From Oscillatoria sp. Prado101 (GTDB taxonomy: Bacteria; Cyanobacteriota; Cyanobacteriia; Cyanobacteriales; Oscillatoriaceae), in NCBI GenBank assembly GCA_025454445.1, contig JALOOK010000255.1:1-12008 (forward strand): 12,008 bases of DNA. The letters run 5' to 3'. The translations under genes were made by a program, and so were the position numbers. Under the pieces are notes generated by a model that did not search any database, had not been told where the DNA came from, and saw nothing but the letters and a program-made list of their open reading frames with translations. Position 1 is the stretch's first letter, and each line of letters opens with the position of its first letter. Of the stretch, positions 5,463 through 12,008 are shown piece by piece.

Positions 5463-6360
5463 CCGTCTCGCAGATCGCTTCGTCTCGCAAAACACATTTA
5501 CCAACCTTCTTGCCATTAAAATCCAGGCTCTCAACACGCCTCGATACTGTACACTGCTCTGGCGTGCGAATCAGATGCTCTTCATCAAATAACAAATCAT
5601 TCACTTTCGGTGTATTGAAGGGTAAAAGCTCCCATCCATACTGGCTCGCCGCACCCTCAATCATCTTTTTCAAGGCTTGTCTGTCCTGAACCTGTAATGT
5701 CAGCGGGTCCGCTTTGTCTTTTGTCGCCGCCCCTGAAACAACTATGCCGCGCAATTTTTTCACGTCTCTCACCAGCCAGTCAACTGTCTCTGGAAATTTC
5801 TCCAGAGTCTCTTTCGTAACCGTTATGTGAGCGAAAGCGCCGCGCTCTGACTGATTGATATTTCTCACAATCGCCGCACTCATGCCGGTTAATTCACCGT
5901 AGCGATGGTTGGCGAAAAATCCCAGGGTATCTCGCGAGCGGTTGTGGCACTCCGGCGGACCATCAATACTTACGAATATAACAGCTGAGCGAGGGAGGTT
6001 GGGAAGTTTAGCCGCACCATTCGTCACAACCCAGACAATAGGAAATAATTCCGAAGCTCGCTGCAGGGCTTTTGGTGCTAAGGCGGTTTCTCCACCGACA
6101 AGTGTGACGTGGACAATTTCTTTTTTTTTCAGCTTCTCTAGCGTCTCGAAAACCTGCTGCTCTTTTTCGCGATGCGCTTCTGCTGTCAGCTGCAGATACC
6201 CTTGAATCCGTTGCTTTTGATCCCACTCCGGCGGATAGACATAGCAGTAGTGACATCCAGCGTTGCAGCGATCTGTTACCTCTACAGAAGCCCCAAAGGC
6301 TGTTTGAGATTGGTGCCTGAGTTTTGATAAAACAGTAATTTTTGCCCCTCCAGCAAACAC
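5422..6360 (-). CDS. Radical SAM protein, C-terminus probably frameshifted
   Basis: 312 residues in the open frame. DRCNAGCHYCYV places the [4Fe-4S]-binding cysteines at 32, 36 and 39 (CX3CX2C), the hallmark of radical SAM enzymes, which cleave S-adenosylmethionine to start radical chemistry. VGGETAL is the SAM-contact GGE motif, and VWVVTNGA and IFVSIDGPPECHNRSR fit later strands of the barrel. C-terminal Cys (EQCTVSRR, GKCVLRD, AICET) suggest an auxiliary cluster, but the reading frame appears to slip at 5463-5469 (see the 5379-5462 entry). The substrate is unknown. The start is uncertain: GTG at 6360 lacks a good Shine-Dalgarno, whereas GGAGGGG stands just before an ATT at 6339 (reading ITVLSKLRHQ). 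No partner peptide or maturation gene is adjacent. Confidence 0.85.
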   Translation of the reverse strand: MFAGGAKITVLSKLRHQSQTAFGASVEVTDRCNAGCHYCYVYPPEWDQKQRIQGYLQLTAEAHREKEQQVFETLEKLKKKEIVHVTLVGGETALAPKALQRASELFPIVWVVTNGAAKLPNLPRSAVIFVSIDGPPECHNRSRDTLGFFANHRYGELTGMSAAIVRNINQSERGAFAHITVTKETLEKFPETVDWLVRDVKKLRGIVVSGAATKDKADPLTLQVQDRQALKKMIEGAASQYGWELLPFNTPKVNDLLFDEEHLIRTPEQCTVSRRVESLDFNGKKVGKCVLRDEAICETVQYYWNNASLLSL

Positions 6361-6614
6361 GCGCAGGATAGCCCCATACCGGCGGAGCTTTTCATTGAAT
6401 GTGTAGGGGGGCGGTAGGGAGAAAATTTATTGGTCATATTCAACGTTAAGAGAGGCTGACATCCGGGATGCTTCCTAACATAGCGAGATGTTAATTAAGG
6501 TAGTATAGCACAGGTTCCACCGACTGACCACCAGAAAATGACCTATTCGCGCTGTTATGCTGTTAGGCTAATAATGCTGCTTGTTAGAGACAGGAGGCTC
6601 TGACTTGAAAATGT
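6361..6614. other. Gene-free stretch upstream of the radical SAM gene
   Basis: No frame with a ribosome binding site was found. The region is less GC-rich than its neighbours and includes TTAATTAAGGTAGTATAG (about 6490-6507), which could serve as a promoter-like AT-rich patch. I cannot assign a -35/-10 pair. The radical SAM promoter should lie in the right-to-left direction here. Confidence 0.4.
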
Positions 6615-6691
6615 TTGTAGTAGGGCTTTAGCCCCTTTGAAAATAGGGGCACTCTCAGGTGGGTGACGCGAAGCGCGTCACCCACCCTACT
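6615..6691. repeat. Dispersed repeat copy D with perfect GGTGGGTGACGCG hairpin
   Basis: TGTAGTAGGGCTTTAGCCCC (6616-6635) is followed by TTTGAAAATAGGGGCACTCT, CA, then GGTGGGTGACGCG (6658-6670), AAG, CGCGTCACCCACC (6674-6686) and CTACT. The 13-base arms are perfect. The right arm ends one base before the stop codon (6689-6687) of the Trp-rich gene on the minus strand. It may therefore protect or end that transcript, although there is no T-run. Confidence 0.85.
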
Positions 6692-6941
6692 CTTGCTGCA
6701 TTTCCGCCATTTCCTGTAAAGACTGCCAGCCGGCTTGCCACTGCGACCGGTCTTTTAATATTTTAGCATTAATCCAAAACCGCACATTCGGATCGCAAGA
6801 CGCCACCATTTCCGCAAACACCCACTTGCCTTCATTTTTGCGGTTCACCACCTGAAAGTGCCGCCAGCCCCAGGTTTCCTGCTGCGCTGTCCACTTTGAA
6901 CCCAGCAGGTAAGGAAATTTCTGCTTTTTAAGCATTGACAT
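6687..6941 (-). CDS. TIGR02450-type Trp-rich small protein
   Basis: 84 residues. FPYLLGSKWTAQQETWGWRH then FQVVNRK, an EMVASCDPNVRFWI segment and LKDRSQWQAGWQSL match the small tryptophan-rich family known as TIGR02450, found mainly in cyanobacteria and some marine bacteria. Six Trp are visible. The function is unknown and there are no membrane segments. Start choice: ATG at 6941 or the in-frame ATG two codons later (6935); GGGGG before them fits the second slightly better. It is the last gene of a likely four-gene minus-strand unit, 28 bases after the preceding stop, and its own stop abuts repeat copy D. Confidence 0.85.
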   Translation of the reverse strand: MSMLKKQKFPYLLGSKWTAQQETWGWRHFQVVNRKNEGKWVFAEMVASCDPNVRFWINAKILKDRSQWQAGWQSLQEMAEMQQE

Positions 6942-6969
6942 ACCCCCATCTAATCTTTCTTAGAGTTGC

Positions 6970-7197
6970 TTACTTCTCATAACATTGCCGGCGGCACACC
7001 CCCCTGGCGCGAGGTTCCTTTGTGCCGGCATCAGGCGCGGAATCGCTGCCGGTTGCGCTGCCACTCTCGGCTGACTTTTGAATGGGTTCACCGGCACTCC
7101 CTTCCAATTTGTCTCGCTCCTCCATTTGCTGCTGCCACTCCACCAACTTCTTATACAGCGATTCATTAATCTGAAACACAGGTTTGTCGCCGGTCAT
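6970..7197 (-). CDS. Small hydrophilic protein, unrecognised
   Basis: 75 residues from ATG 7197 with GGAGG six bases upstream, one of the better ribosome sites in the window. The N-terminal half (FQINESLYKKLVEWQQQMEE) looks like an amphipathic or coiled helix. The second half is low-complexity (GSATGSDSAPDAGTKEP) and ends basic with two Cys (GVCRRQCYEK). I do not recognise the family. It lies 56 bases after the 148-residue gene and 28 before the Trp-rich gene on the same strand, suggesting co-transcription. The disordered tail could be drifting sequence. Confidence 0.7.
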   Translation of the reverse strand: MTGDKPVFQINESLYKKLVEWQQQMEERDKLEGSAGEPIQKSAESGSATGSDSAPDAGTKEPRARGVCRRQCYEK

Positions 7198-7253
7198 AAA
7201 TCCTCCGTCTATTAGCGATTATAACGGGTGCGACGCGCTTGTTGCTGGCTCAA

Positions 7254-7700
7254 TTACCAGTAAGGGTGTTTGGCGTCATAATTCTGGCAGTGCAACCCAT
7301 CCTTTGTTTCTACGCACAGGGCCACTTCGTCAATTTTTCCCAGCCAAATCCACTTCACCGAGGTGCGGATTTTTTGGTGCTTGCGAGACAGCCGTTTGTA
7401 CACAGCTTCATTCGGGCAAAGTATCTGCAAAATCAGTTTGCCGTTTTCCTCTATCTCCCGAAACATGCAAGCCTGCAACTTAGCGCGGATGCTGCTGTCG
7501 AATTGCTTGTGAAATTTGCGCAGCCGCCCACCGGCAGTCTGAATGTCTTGAGGAGCCATATCTTCCTCTTTGTCCGGCTTTTCATAGCCGTCAAAATCGT
7601 CAAAATCTTCAAAATCTTCTGGATCTATAGGACGCATAACACGGTCAATCCTCTCTAGGTCGGGTTGGGAGCCGATTCTATCTGCATCTATCTTAATCAA
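7254..7700 (-). CDS. Conserved-looking hypothetical protein with acidic N-terminal linker
   Basis: Up to 148 residues from TTG 7700; an ATG at 7637 with GAGAGGA upstream would give a 127-residue form. A strongly acidic stretch (PEDFEDFDDFDGYEKPDKEE) precedes a folded-looking part. That part has a basic helix (GRLRKFHKQFDSSIRAKLQA) and an alternating strand-helix section (LILQILCPNEAVYKRLSRKH, then VKWIWLGKIDEVALCVET). I do not recognise the family. There are no membrane segments. It begins 39 bases after the rhomboid stop and is likely co-transcribed with it. The opposite-strand frame over the same bases is hydrophobic shadow sequence without a ribosome site. Confidence 0.72.
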   Translation of the reverse strand: MIKIDADRIGSQPDLERIDRVMRPIDPEDFEDFDDFDGYEKPDKEEDMAPQDIQTAGGRLRKFHKQFDSSIRAKLQACMFREIEENGKLILQILCPNEAVYKRLSRKHQKIRTSVKWIWLGKIDEVALCVETKDGLHCQNYDAKHPYW

Positions 7701-7739
7701 AATCAGGCCCCTGTAGGGAGGGGGGGAGCTTAGCTCAAT

Positions 7740-8324
7740 CTACAGGCGCTGCGGGTGCCGCGCTAGCAGGCGAGCTGCCAGTGCACCGCCGATAAATCCA
7801 AATAAGTGTCCCTCCCAAGAGATGCCGGTGTGCTGCGGCAAAACGCCCCACAGCAGGCTCCCGTAGAAGAAGCCGGCGATCGCCGACAGCAAAATGGACG
7901 GCAAGTTGCGCTCGAAGTAGCCGCGCAGCAACAGAAAGCCCAGATAGGCGAAAATCACGCCACTTGCGCCAATGTGAAGTCCGGGCGCTCCAAATAGCCA
8001 CACCCCCAACCCACTGACGGTGGCTCCCACAATAGTGACGGTGAAAAAGTCCCTGGTTTCTCGCAGCATTGTCAGCCAGCCCAGAGTGAGGAAGGGTATG
8101 CTATTGGCCATTAAGTGATTCCAGTTGCCGTGCAGGAAAGGCGCGAACAGGATGCCCCTCAGCCCGATCAGCCGCCGGGGGACTATACCATACTGGTTCA
8201 GCGCCCCTCTGAGGAAGAACCAGTCCACAATCTCCAGAATCCACATGGTGGCCACAAATCCACCCAAAATCACCGCCTGGGTTTTCAACTCGCGGGCAAT
8301 TGCTTTTGTGTCCGAGGTGCTCAT
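7740..8324 (-). CDS. Rhomboid-family intramembrane serine protease
   Basis: 194 residues from ATG 8324 with GGAGG eight bases upstream; the frame extends 29 codons further but that part has no support. Rhomboids cut membrane proteins within the bilayer. The catalytic Ser121 lies in HIGASGVIFAYLG and the catalytic His173 in SWEGHLFGFIGG. The oxyanion-side HLMAN has His70 and Asn74. Five or six hydrophobic segments are visible, including AVILGGFVATMWILEIVDWF and PSILLSAIAGFFYGSLLWGV. The size is compact and typical of the bacterial six-helix core. It is the first gene of a probable operon with the next three minus-strand genes. A HIP1-like GCGATCGC (7876-7883) lies inside it. Confidence 0.93.
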   Translation of the reverse strand: MSTSDTKAIARELKTQAVILGGFVATMWILEIVDWFFLRGALNQYGIVPRRLIGLRGILFAPFLHGNWNHLMANSIPFLTLGWLTMLRETRDFFTVTIVGATVSGLGVWLFGAPGLHIGASGVIFAYLGFLLLRGYFERNLPSILLSAIAGFFYGSLLWGVLPQHTGISWEGHLFGFIGGALAARLLARHPQRL

Positions 8325-8540
8325 CTCTGTTGCCTCCGGGGTAGCCGCTGTTTGACGCGCTTTTCCTATATCTTTCCAGCTTAGCAACAACAGCGGCCCG
8401 GATTCCCCCACTGGGCAATTTTCCCTGGAGGCGAGCCGGAGAGGGGGGGAGTGGAGGAGTAAAGCAAATTGCCGGTGCGATGATGCCCGCTGCGATGATG
8501 CCCCACTTCATTTCTCACCGGCACCCCCCATAAAATAAAT

Positions 8541-8613
8541 GCCCAATGCCATGCATGCGTGATGCCCTTTTGCCCAATGCCATGCATGCGTTCTGGCCAT
8601 GCATGCGTGATGC
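8541..8613. repeat. Cluster of CCATGCATGCGT repeats
   Basis: Three units carry the self-complementary core CATGCATG: GCCCAATGCCATGCATGCGT (8541-8560) followed by GATGC, TGCCCAATGCCATGCATGCG (8571-8590), and GGCCATGCATGCGT (8596-8609) followed by GATGC. Palindromic NsiI/SphI-type cores and CCAAT elements suggest a local duplication of a heptamer-rich repeat. Confidence 0.8.
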
Positions 8614-8697
8614 ACAATTGGCTTCGCTCAAAATGCCGCCGCACCACACAGGCAGTTTATTAGGGAGCATCCCATTTTTGTAAACCCATCTCTTGTA

Positions 8698-8754
8698 GGA
8701 CAGGCATCTTGCCTGTCCCAGAGCTTTTTTTGGCACAGGCGCTCTGGCCTGTGC
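8698..8754. repeat. Two adjacent hairpins with GGACAGGC and GCACAGGC arms
   Basis: GGACAGGC (8698-8705) pairs with GCCTGTCC (8711-8718) across ATCTT, and about six bases later comes a T-run (8724-8730). GCACAGGC (8733-8740) then pairs with GCCTGTGC (8747-8754) across GCTCTG. The second resembles the hairpin at 1959-1979. The first, with its T-run, could act as a terminator on the plus strand, but no plus-strand gene ends here, so a repeat origin is likelier. Confidence 0.75.
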
Positions 8755-8940
8755 TACAGAAAATGAATAGACTTACAGACTTACAAAATTGGGAGGCTCC
8801 CGTTTATTAAGAACCTGGAACCCCGCTTTCCGCACAGATATTTCCGGCATAAGTGGGGTTCTCTAATCTAATAGTGGCTAAATAGCAAGCGTTTGTGTTG
8901 CCATTTTGGCAGAAAAATCTTTAGCTATCCTAAACAAGGA

Positions 8941-8971
8941 GGGTGGGTTCCGCCCTTAGCTGAACCCACCC
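8941..8971 (-). terminator. Hairpin directly after the S9 peptidase gene
   Basis: Arms GGGTGGGTTC (8941-8950) and GAACCCACCC (8962-8971) are perfect over ten bases with an 11-base loop. The hairpin begins six bases beyond the peptidase stop (8980-8978, minus strand). There is no strong T-run on the minus strand. The GGTGGGT arm recalls repeat copies B to D, so this may be a repeat recruited as a 3' end structure. Confidence 0.6.
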
Positions 8972-8977
8972 CACAAC

Positions 8978-10912
8978 CTAAAGATTCTCTATCGCCACCG
9001 GCTCGATCGGCTCAGCCGGCTCAAACCCAAACACCCGGGAGTAAAAATAGAACTCCCCATCCAAAGCCCGCTTAATATTCTCAGCTTTGCGGAAGCCGTG
9101 CCCCTCGCCCTCGAAGGCCACATAAGCCACCGGCAGCCCTTTCGCCCGCAGCGCCGCCACCATCATCTCCGCTTGAGAGGGCGGAACGACCTTATCCTCC
9201 AGGCCCTGGAAGAAAATCAGCGGACAGGAAAGCCCCTCTGTGAAGTGAATAGGAGATCGCTGCCGGTAAAGGTCTTGCCGCTGGGGATAAGGGCCAATCA
9301 GCCGGTCGAGGTAGCGGGACTCAAACTTGTGGGTGTCCTTTGCCAGCGCTTCTAAATCGCTCACCCCGTAGTAACTGGCACCGGCTTTAAACACATCCCG
9401 GAAAGTCAGGGCGCACAGCGTCGTGTAACCACCGGCACTCCCGCCGGCAATCGCCAGTCGGCTCCCATCCACCAAACCGCGCTCCGCCAGATAGCTCGCC
9501 CCATTGGCGCAGTCAGCCACATCGACAACACCCCACTGGCCATCCAGCCGCTGCCGGTAGGCGCGTCCATAGCCGGTGCTTCCGCCATAGTTAACATCGA
9601 GCACCGCAAACCCGCGAGAAGTCCAGTATTGAATCTTCAAACTCAGACTGCTGCTAGTCGCCGCCGTAGGACCCCCGTGACTTTTCACAAGCAGGGGAGG
9701 CTTTTCACCCGCCGGTGCGGTGAAGTCGCGATTTTGCGGCGGGTAGAAAAAGGCGTGCGCCGTCAGCCCGTTTTCCGTGGGGAACTCAATCGCTTGCGGC
9801 GCTGATAAATAGCCGGCATCAATCGCCACCTGGCTCGACCGGCGCAAAACTTGCATTGTGCCTTCGGTCAAATTCAACAGGACAATTGCTGTCGGTTCCT
9901 TTGGCGAACCGGCTTGAAACGCCACGCAACCGCCAGATGCTTGCAAGTCAGAAATATCCGTATAAGGCGTCTCAATTTTTTCCAGCTGTTTCGCCGCCGT
10001 GTCCAGACTCGCCAGATGCCAGGTGCCTTGCTGGGTGTAGGTGCAGATGATCCGGCTTTCTGAGGCGAAAGCGTAGGTGCGCATGCCAAACACCCACTGG
10101 GGAAGTCCGAACTCAGCCTCCATTTCGCAGAGGTTTTCGGCACCACCGGCACAAGAGCGGTAAAGATTCCACCAGCCGCTGCGGTCAGAGATAAAATGCA
10201 GCACTCCGTCTGGCGACCATTCTGGCTGAAAAACCGATTCGCTGACACCACCGGCAACCAAATGGCTGTCCCCCAAATAGCCATCTGCGTTCAGTTCAGC
10301 CACCCACAATTCCGTGCCATCCCAAGGCAAATTGGGGTGATTCCAGCTCAGCCAAGCCAGTTTTGACCCATCGGGACTGAGGCGCGGCGACGAGTAAAAA
10401 TCCTCACCGGCAACCAGCACCCGCACCTGTTCACTTCCGTGCAAATCGACGCTCACAAGAGTGTTCACCGGCTCCTTACTCGTGCCGGTGTGGTCTTCTC
10501 GCACGCAGATCAGGCGTCCCCGCGCTGTGTCGGCGATGCAGTCTGCATAGCGCCAGTCTTTTTCTGCCGGTGTCAGGGGTTGCGGTTCCCCCCCGGGGGT
10601 TTGCCGGTACAGCCGCCCGTCCGTGAAATTGGAAAAATAAACGGTGCCCTCCGCCACAAAAAACGCAGCTCCGCCGTACTCTTGAATGCGGTTGCGAGCG
10701 TTGAATGTTGCAGGGTTAACGTCACTTATTTTGCCATCATGCGTCTGTCGCACGATAACATTGCGCCCGCCTTCTTTCGGTCGCAACTCGCTCCAGTAGA
10801 CGTCCTCGCCATCGAGGGCAATTTGACCGAGACCGACTGTTTCGGACACTAGCAATTCCGAAGTGATCGGCGATTTCCAGGAACCGTAGGGTGCTACTTG
10901 CTCTCCAGCCAT
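8978..10912 (-). CDS. S9-family serine peptidase (prolyl oligopeptidase / acyl-peptide hydrolase type)
   Basis: 644 residues from ATG 10912 with GGAGA about six bases upstream; an upstream in-frame extension to 10999 overlaps the neighbouring gene and is not used. The N-terminal part (about 50-370) has repeated beta-propeller-like strands such as PRLSPDGSKLAWLSW and PEWSPDGVLHFISDRSGWWN. The C-terminal part (from about 400) is an alpha/beta hydrolase. The triad is Ser492 in AGGSAGGYT, Asp573 in GLEDKVVPP and His605 in GEGHGFRK. KSHGGPTAATSSS supplies the oxyanion HGGP motif. Members cleave short peptides or remove blocked N-terminal residues. No signal peptide is seen, so it is probably cytoplasmic. 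It lies 20 bases after the membrane-protein gene, so it is likely in the truB transcription unit. Confidence 0.94.
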   Translation of the reverse strand: MAGEQVAPYGSWKSPITSELLVSETVGLGQIALDGEDVYWSELRPKEGGRNVIVRQTHDGKISDVNPATFNARNRIQEYGGAAFFVAEGTVYFSNFTDGRLYRQTPGGEPQPLTPAEKDWRYADCIADTARGRLICVREDHTGTSKEPVNTLVSVDLHGSEQVRVLVAGEDFYSSPRLSPDGSKLAWLSWNHPNLPWDGTELWVAELNADGYLGDSHLVAGGVSESVFQPEWSPDGVLHFISDRSGWWNLYRSCAGGAENLCEMEAEFGLPQWVFGMRTYAFASESRIICTYTQQGTWHLASLDTAAKQLEKIETPYTDISDLQASGGCVAFQAGSPKEPTAIVLLNLTEGTMQVLRRSSQVAIDAGYLSAPQAIEFPTENGLTAHAFFYPPQNRDFTAPAGEKPPLLVKSHGGPTAATSSSLSLKIQYWTSRGFAVLDVNYGGSTGYGRAYRQRLDGQWGVVDVADCANGASYLAERGLVDGSRLAIAGGSAGGYTTLCALTFRDVFKAGASYYGVSDLEALAKDTHKFESRYLDRLIGPYPQRQDLYRQRSPIHFTEGLSCPLIFFQGLEDKVVPPSQAEMMVAALRAKGLPVAYVAFEGEGHGFRKAENIKRALDGEFYFYSRVFGFEPAEPIEPVAIENL

Positions 10913-10932
10913 TGTTTCTCCTGTTTCAGGCT

Positions 10933-11379
10933 TTAACGATTGTATTTTATTCCCATTATTAGCGGGGCGACCAAGGCTACTGCCAGTATTATAGGCCACA
11001 TTTTACCTTGCATGACGTTATAGTCAGACATCATGCACTCGCGCATCTTGTCTCCCACTATTTTATATTGAGAAAAAATGAGGTTCTCTGGCGGGGCGCA
11101 CACCACATAACGGGTCAAAATTAACTTGACTATTACTGACATTCCCACCCACAATATTCCCGTTCCTATTGCCGAAGTACCCCACCCATCTCCGCGAGTT
11201 TGCCTAGCATAGAACCAGGCTATAATTAAGAGAGTCGGCACCATAAGAGCGAGGCTAGTAATTTCCGAGCCATAGCGTCCGGCAGGGGTGCCCTTTAAAA
11301 AATCGCCCAGATAATAATTGCCGCTATAAATAACGGCGGCAATCAGCCACAGAACAATCGCGAGGATCAGGTTTCTCAT
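10933..11379 (-). CDS. Four-segment membrane protein, unrecognised
   Basis: 148 residues from ATG 11379. Four hydrophobic segments are visible: LILAIVLWLIAAVIYSG (near 4-20), LALMVPTLLIIAWFYA (near 43-58), IGTGILWVGMSVIVKLIL (near 70-87) and MWPIILAVALVAPLIMGI (127-144). The loop between the third and fourth is polar with two Cys (VVCAPP and MRECMMSD). I do not recognise a family. The gene starts nine bases after the truB stop, close enough for translational coupling, and ends 20 bases before the peptidase start. No good Shine-Dalgarno precedes it (GGGTAAAGAAAATCT), which also points to coupling. Confidence 0.8.
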   Translation of the reverse strand: MRNLILAIVLWLIAAVIYSGNYYLGDFLKGTPAGRYGSEITSLALMVPTLLIIAWFYARQTRGDGWGTSAIGTGILWVGMSVIVKLILTRYVVCAPPENLIFSQYKIVGDKMRECMMSDYNVMQGKMWPIILAVALVAPLIMGIKYNR

Positions 11380-11388
11380 AGATTTTCT

Positions 11389-12008
11389 TTACCCGACATG
11401 AGCGAACACGACCAGGGGCACGAGCGCCAGCTCTGTTTCTGAGTTGGCCACCTCCCCGACGCCCAAAAAAAGGCCATCTTCGCGGTTAACCCGCACGGGC
11501 AATTTTTGATTTTGGATTTGGGATTTTGGATTGGGCAGCTGCGGGTTGGATTCTGAGCTGTTGGCTGATTCTGCAATCATATCTCGCTTCGCAGCTGAGA
11601 TTGAAAATGTAAAATCGAAAATCTTCTGACCTTGGCACCACCGGCGGGCGGTGGCTTCTGGCAGGTTAATTGCGGCTAAATGCGCCAAAGCGTCTGCCGG
11701 TGGCACCGGCTCAAATCTTCCCCGTTCTAGCTGTTCAGATAATGCGTCAAATGTCAAGCTGTCCTCTAAGGTAAAACCGCTGCTAAAGGTGCGCGTCAGA
11801 TGGGCGAGAGTGCCGCCGGTTTGCAGGGCTGCGCCCAAATCCCTGGCGATGGCGCGGATGTAGGTGCCCGGACCGCAGGCGATTGCCAGATCGATTTCTG
11901 GAAAGTCTGCCGGTCGCCAGTCTAAGATTTCTATATTGTGCACTTCCACCTGTCGCGCTGGCACTTCAACGGGAATGCCTTTTCGCGCCAAGTCGTAGAG
12001 GCGTTTGC
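11389..12008 (-). CDS. truB: tRNA pseudouridine(55) synthase TruB, N-terminal part outside window
   Basis: TruB converts U55 of the tRNA T-loop to pseudouridine. The visible part, about 206 residues, is the C-terminal portion; the frame is open at the window edge and reads KRLYDLARKGIPVEVPARQV. The conserved block CGPGTYIRAIARDLGAAL and the following GGTLAHLTRTFSSGF are typical of TruB. The catalytic Asp lies upstream, out of view. The C-terminal RNA-binding part ends DGLFLGVGEVANS followed by LALVPLVVFAHVG. Between them is an unusual polar insert of about 40 residues (around SESNPQLPNPKSQIQNQKLP), partly encoded by a heptamer repeat at 11500-11534. It heads a unit with the membrane protein and the S9 peptidase. 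Confidence 0.93.
   Translation of the reverse strand, partial: KRLYDLARKGIPVEVPARQVEVHNIEILDWRPADFPEIDLAIACGPGTYIRAIARDLGAALQTGGTLAHLTRTFSSGFTLEDSLTFDALSEQLERGRFEPVPPADALAHLAAINLPEATARRWCQGQKIFDFTFSISAAKRDMIAESANSSESNPQLPNPKSQIQNQKLPVRVNREDGLFLGVGEVANSETELALVPLVVFAHVG
11500..11534 (-). repeat. Heptamer tandem array inside the truB coding region
   Basis: Five 7-base units read on the plus strand CAATTTT, TGATTTT, GGATTTG, GGATTTT and GGATTGG; on the minus strand they are of the CCAAAATC type. They encode part of the PNPKSQIQNQK segment in the polar insert of TruB. Thirty-five bases is not a multiple of three, yet the frame is intact, so other changes must have compensated or the array arose gradually. 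Confidence 0.8.

Larger units (their letters stand above)
8325..8977. other. Non-coding repeat-bearing region between rhomboid and S9 peptidase genes
   Basis: No gene is supported here; open frames are short, unsupported by ribosome sites and run through repeats. It holds the rhomboid leader with its GGAGG, an ATGCATGC-containing cluster (8541-8613), two hairpins with ACAGGC arms (8698-8754) and the hairpin behind the peptidase gene (8941-8971). An imperfect hairpin with arms GAACCCCGCTT (8819-8829) and AAGTGGGGTTC (8852-8862) also lies here. The rhomboid promoter should lie in the 8330-8640 part but I cannot place it. Confidence 0.65.

Noticed and set aside
7239..7658. 139-residue plus-strand ORF opposite the hypothetical gene at 7700-7254
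   Set aside because: It is hydrophobic shadow sequence without a ribosome site; the minus strand fits the operon and has a balanced protein composition.
8322..8411. N-terminal extension of the rhomboid protein
   Set aside because: The ATG at 8324 has GGAGG at the right distance; the extension lacks a ribosome site and family support.
9098..10852. Several antisense ORFs across the S9 peptidase gene
   Set aside because: The minus frame has the complete catalytic triad and a propeller; the others are shadows in GC-rich DNA.
1..12008. tRNA, rRNA or riboswitch genes
   Set aside because: I looked for cloverleaf-like and known conserved RNA patterns by eye on both strands and saw none; a covariance search would be needed to exclude small RNAs.

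Overview
The window looks like chromosomal DNA from a filamentous cyanobacterium, probably of the Oscillatoria/Microcoleus type. The support is gene content (two membrane-anchored Ser/Thr kinases, a type IV pilin-like G/H protein, a TIGR02450-type Trp-rich protein) and repeat content: CCAATNN and AAAATCC heptamer arrays, C-rich/G-rich palindromes, GTAGGGTGCGTT inverted repeats, frequent GCCGG(C/T), and one HIP1-like GCGATCGC inside the rhomboid gene. The genus is an inference from style, not a match I could run.

Layout. Positions 1-1749 (+) hold the 3' part of a kinase gene whose membrane domain is interrupted by an in-frame TAA at 1399-1401. Positions 1750-2369 are repeat-rich intergenic DNA with a MITE-like element. 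Positions 2370-3638 (+) encode a complete paralogous kinase with one membrane segment and a C-terminal domain probably outside the cytoplasm. A hairpin at 3646-3676 separates it from a convergent, diverged pilin-like gene (4320-3715, -). Positions 4321-4981 carry a 21-bp minisatellite bracketed by copies of a dispersed repeat. Positions 4982-5293 (+) encode a small antitoxin-like protein whose 3' end lies in repeat DNA. A radical SAM gene (6360-5422, -) follows, with a probable frameshift at its C-terminus. Positions 8324-6687 (-) look like a four-gene transcription unit: rhomboid protease, two unrecognised small proteins and a Trp-rich protein. Positions 8325-8977 are non-coding and repeat-rich. 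From 12008 down to 8978 (-) lies a compact unit of truB (5' end off the window), a four-helix membrane protein and an S9-family peptidase.

The genes do not form one obvious pathway. The two kinases are a duplicated signalling pair that share the kinase fold but differ in sensor and membrane parts. The two minus-strand units are housekeeping or accessory. The strongest theme is repeats touching genes: they supply the last codons of one ORF, sit inside the truB coding region, abut the Shine-Dalgarno of kinase 2, and form palindromes next to several stop codons. I found no convincing new defence or biosynthetic system. The most useful leads are the split kinase, the radical SAM frameshift, the pilin lacking the usual Glu5, and the minisatellite with its flanking repeat family.
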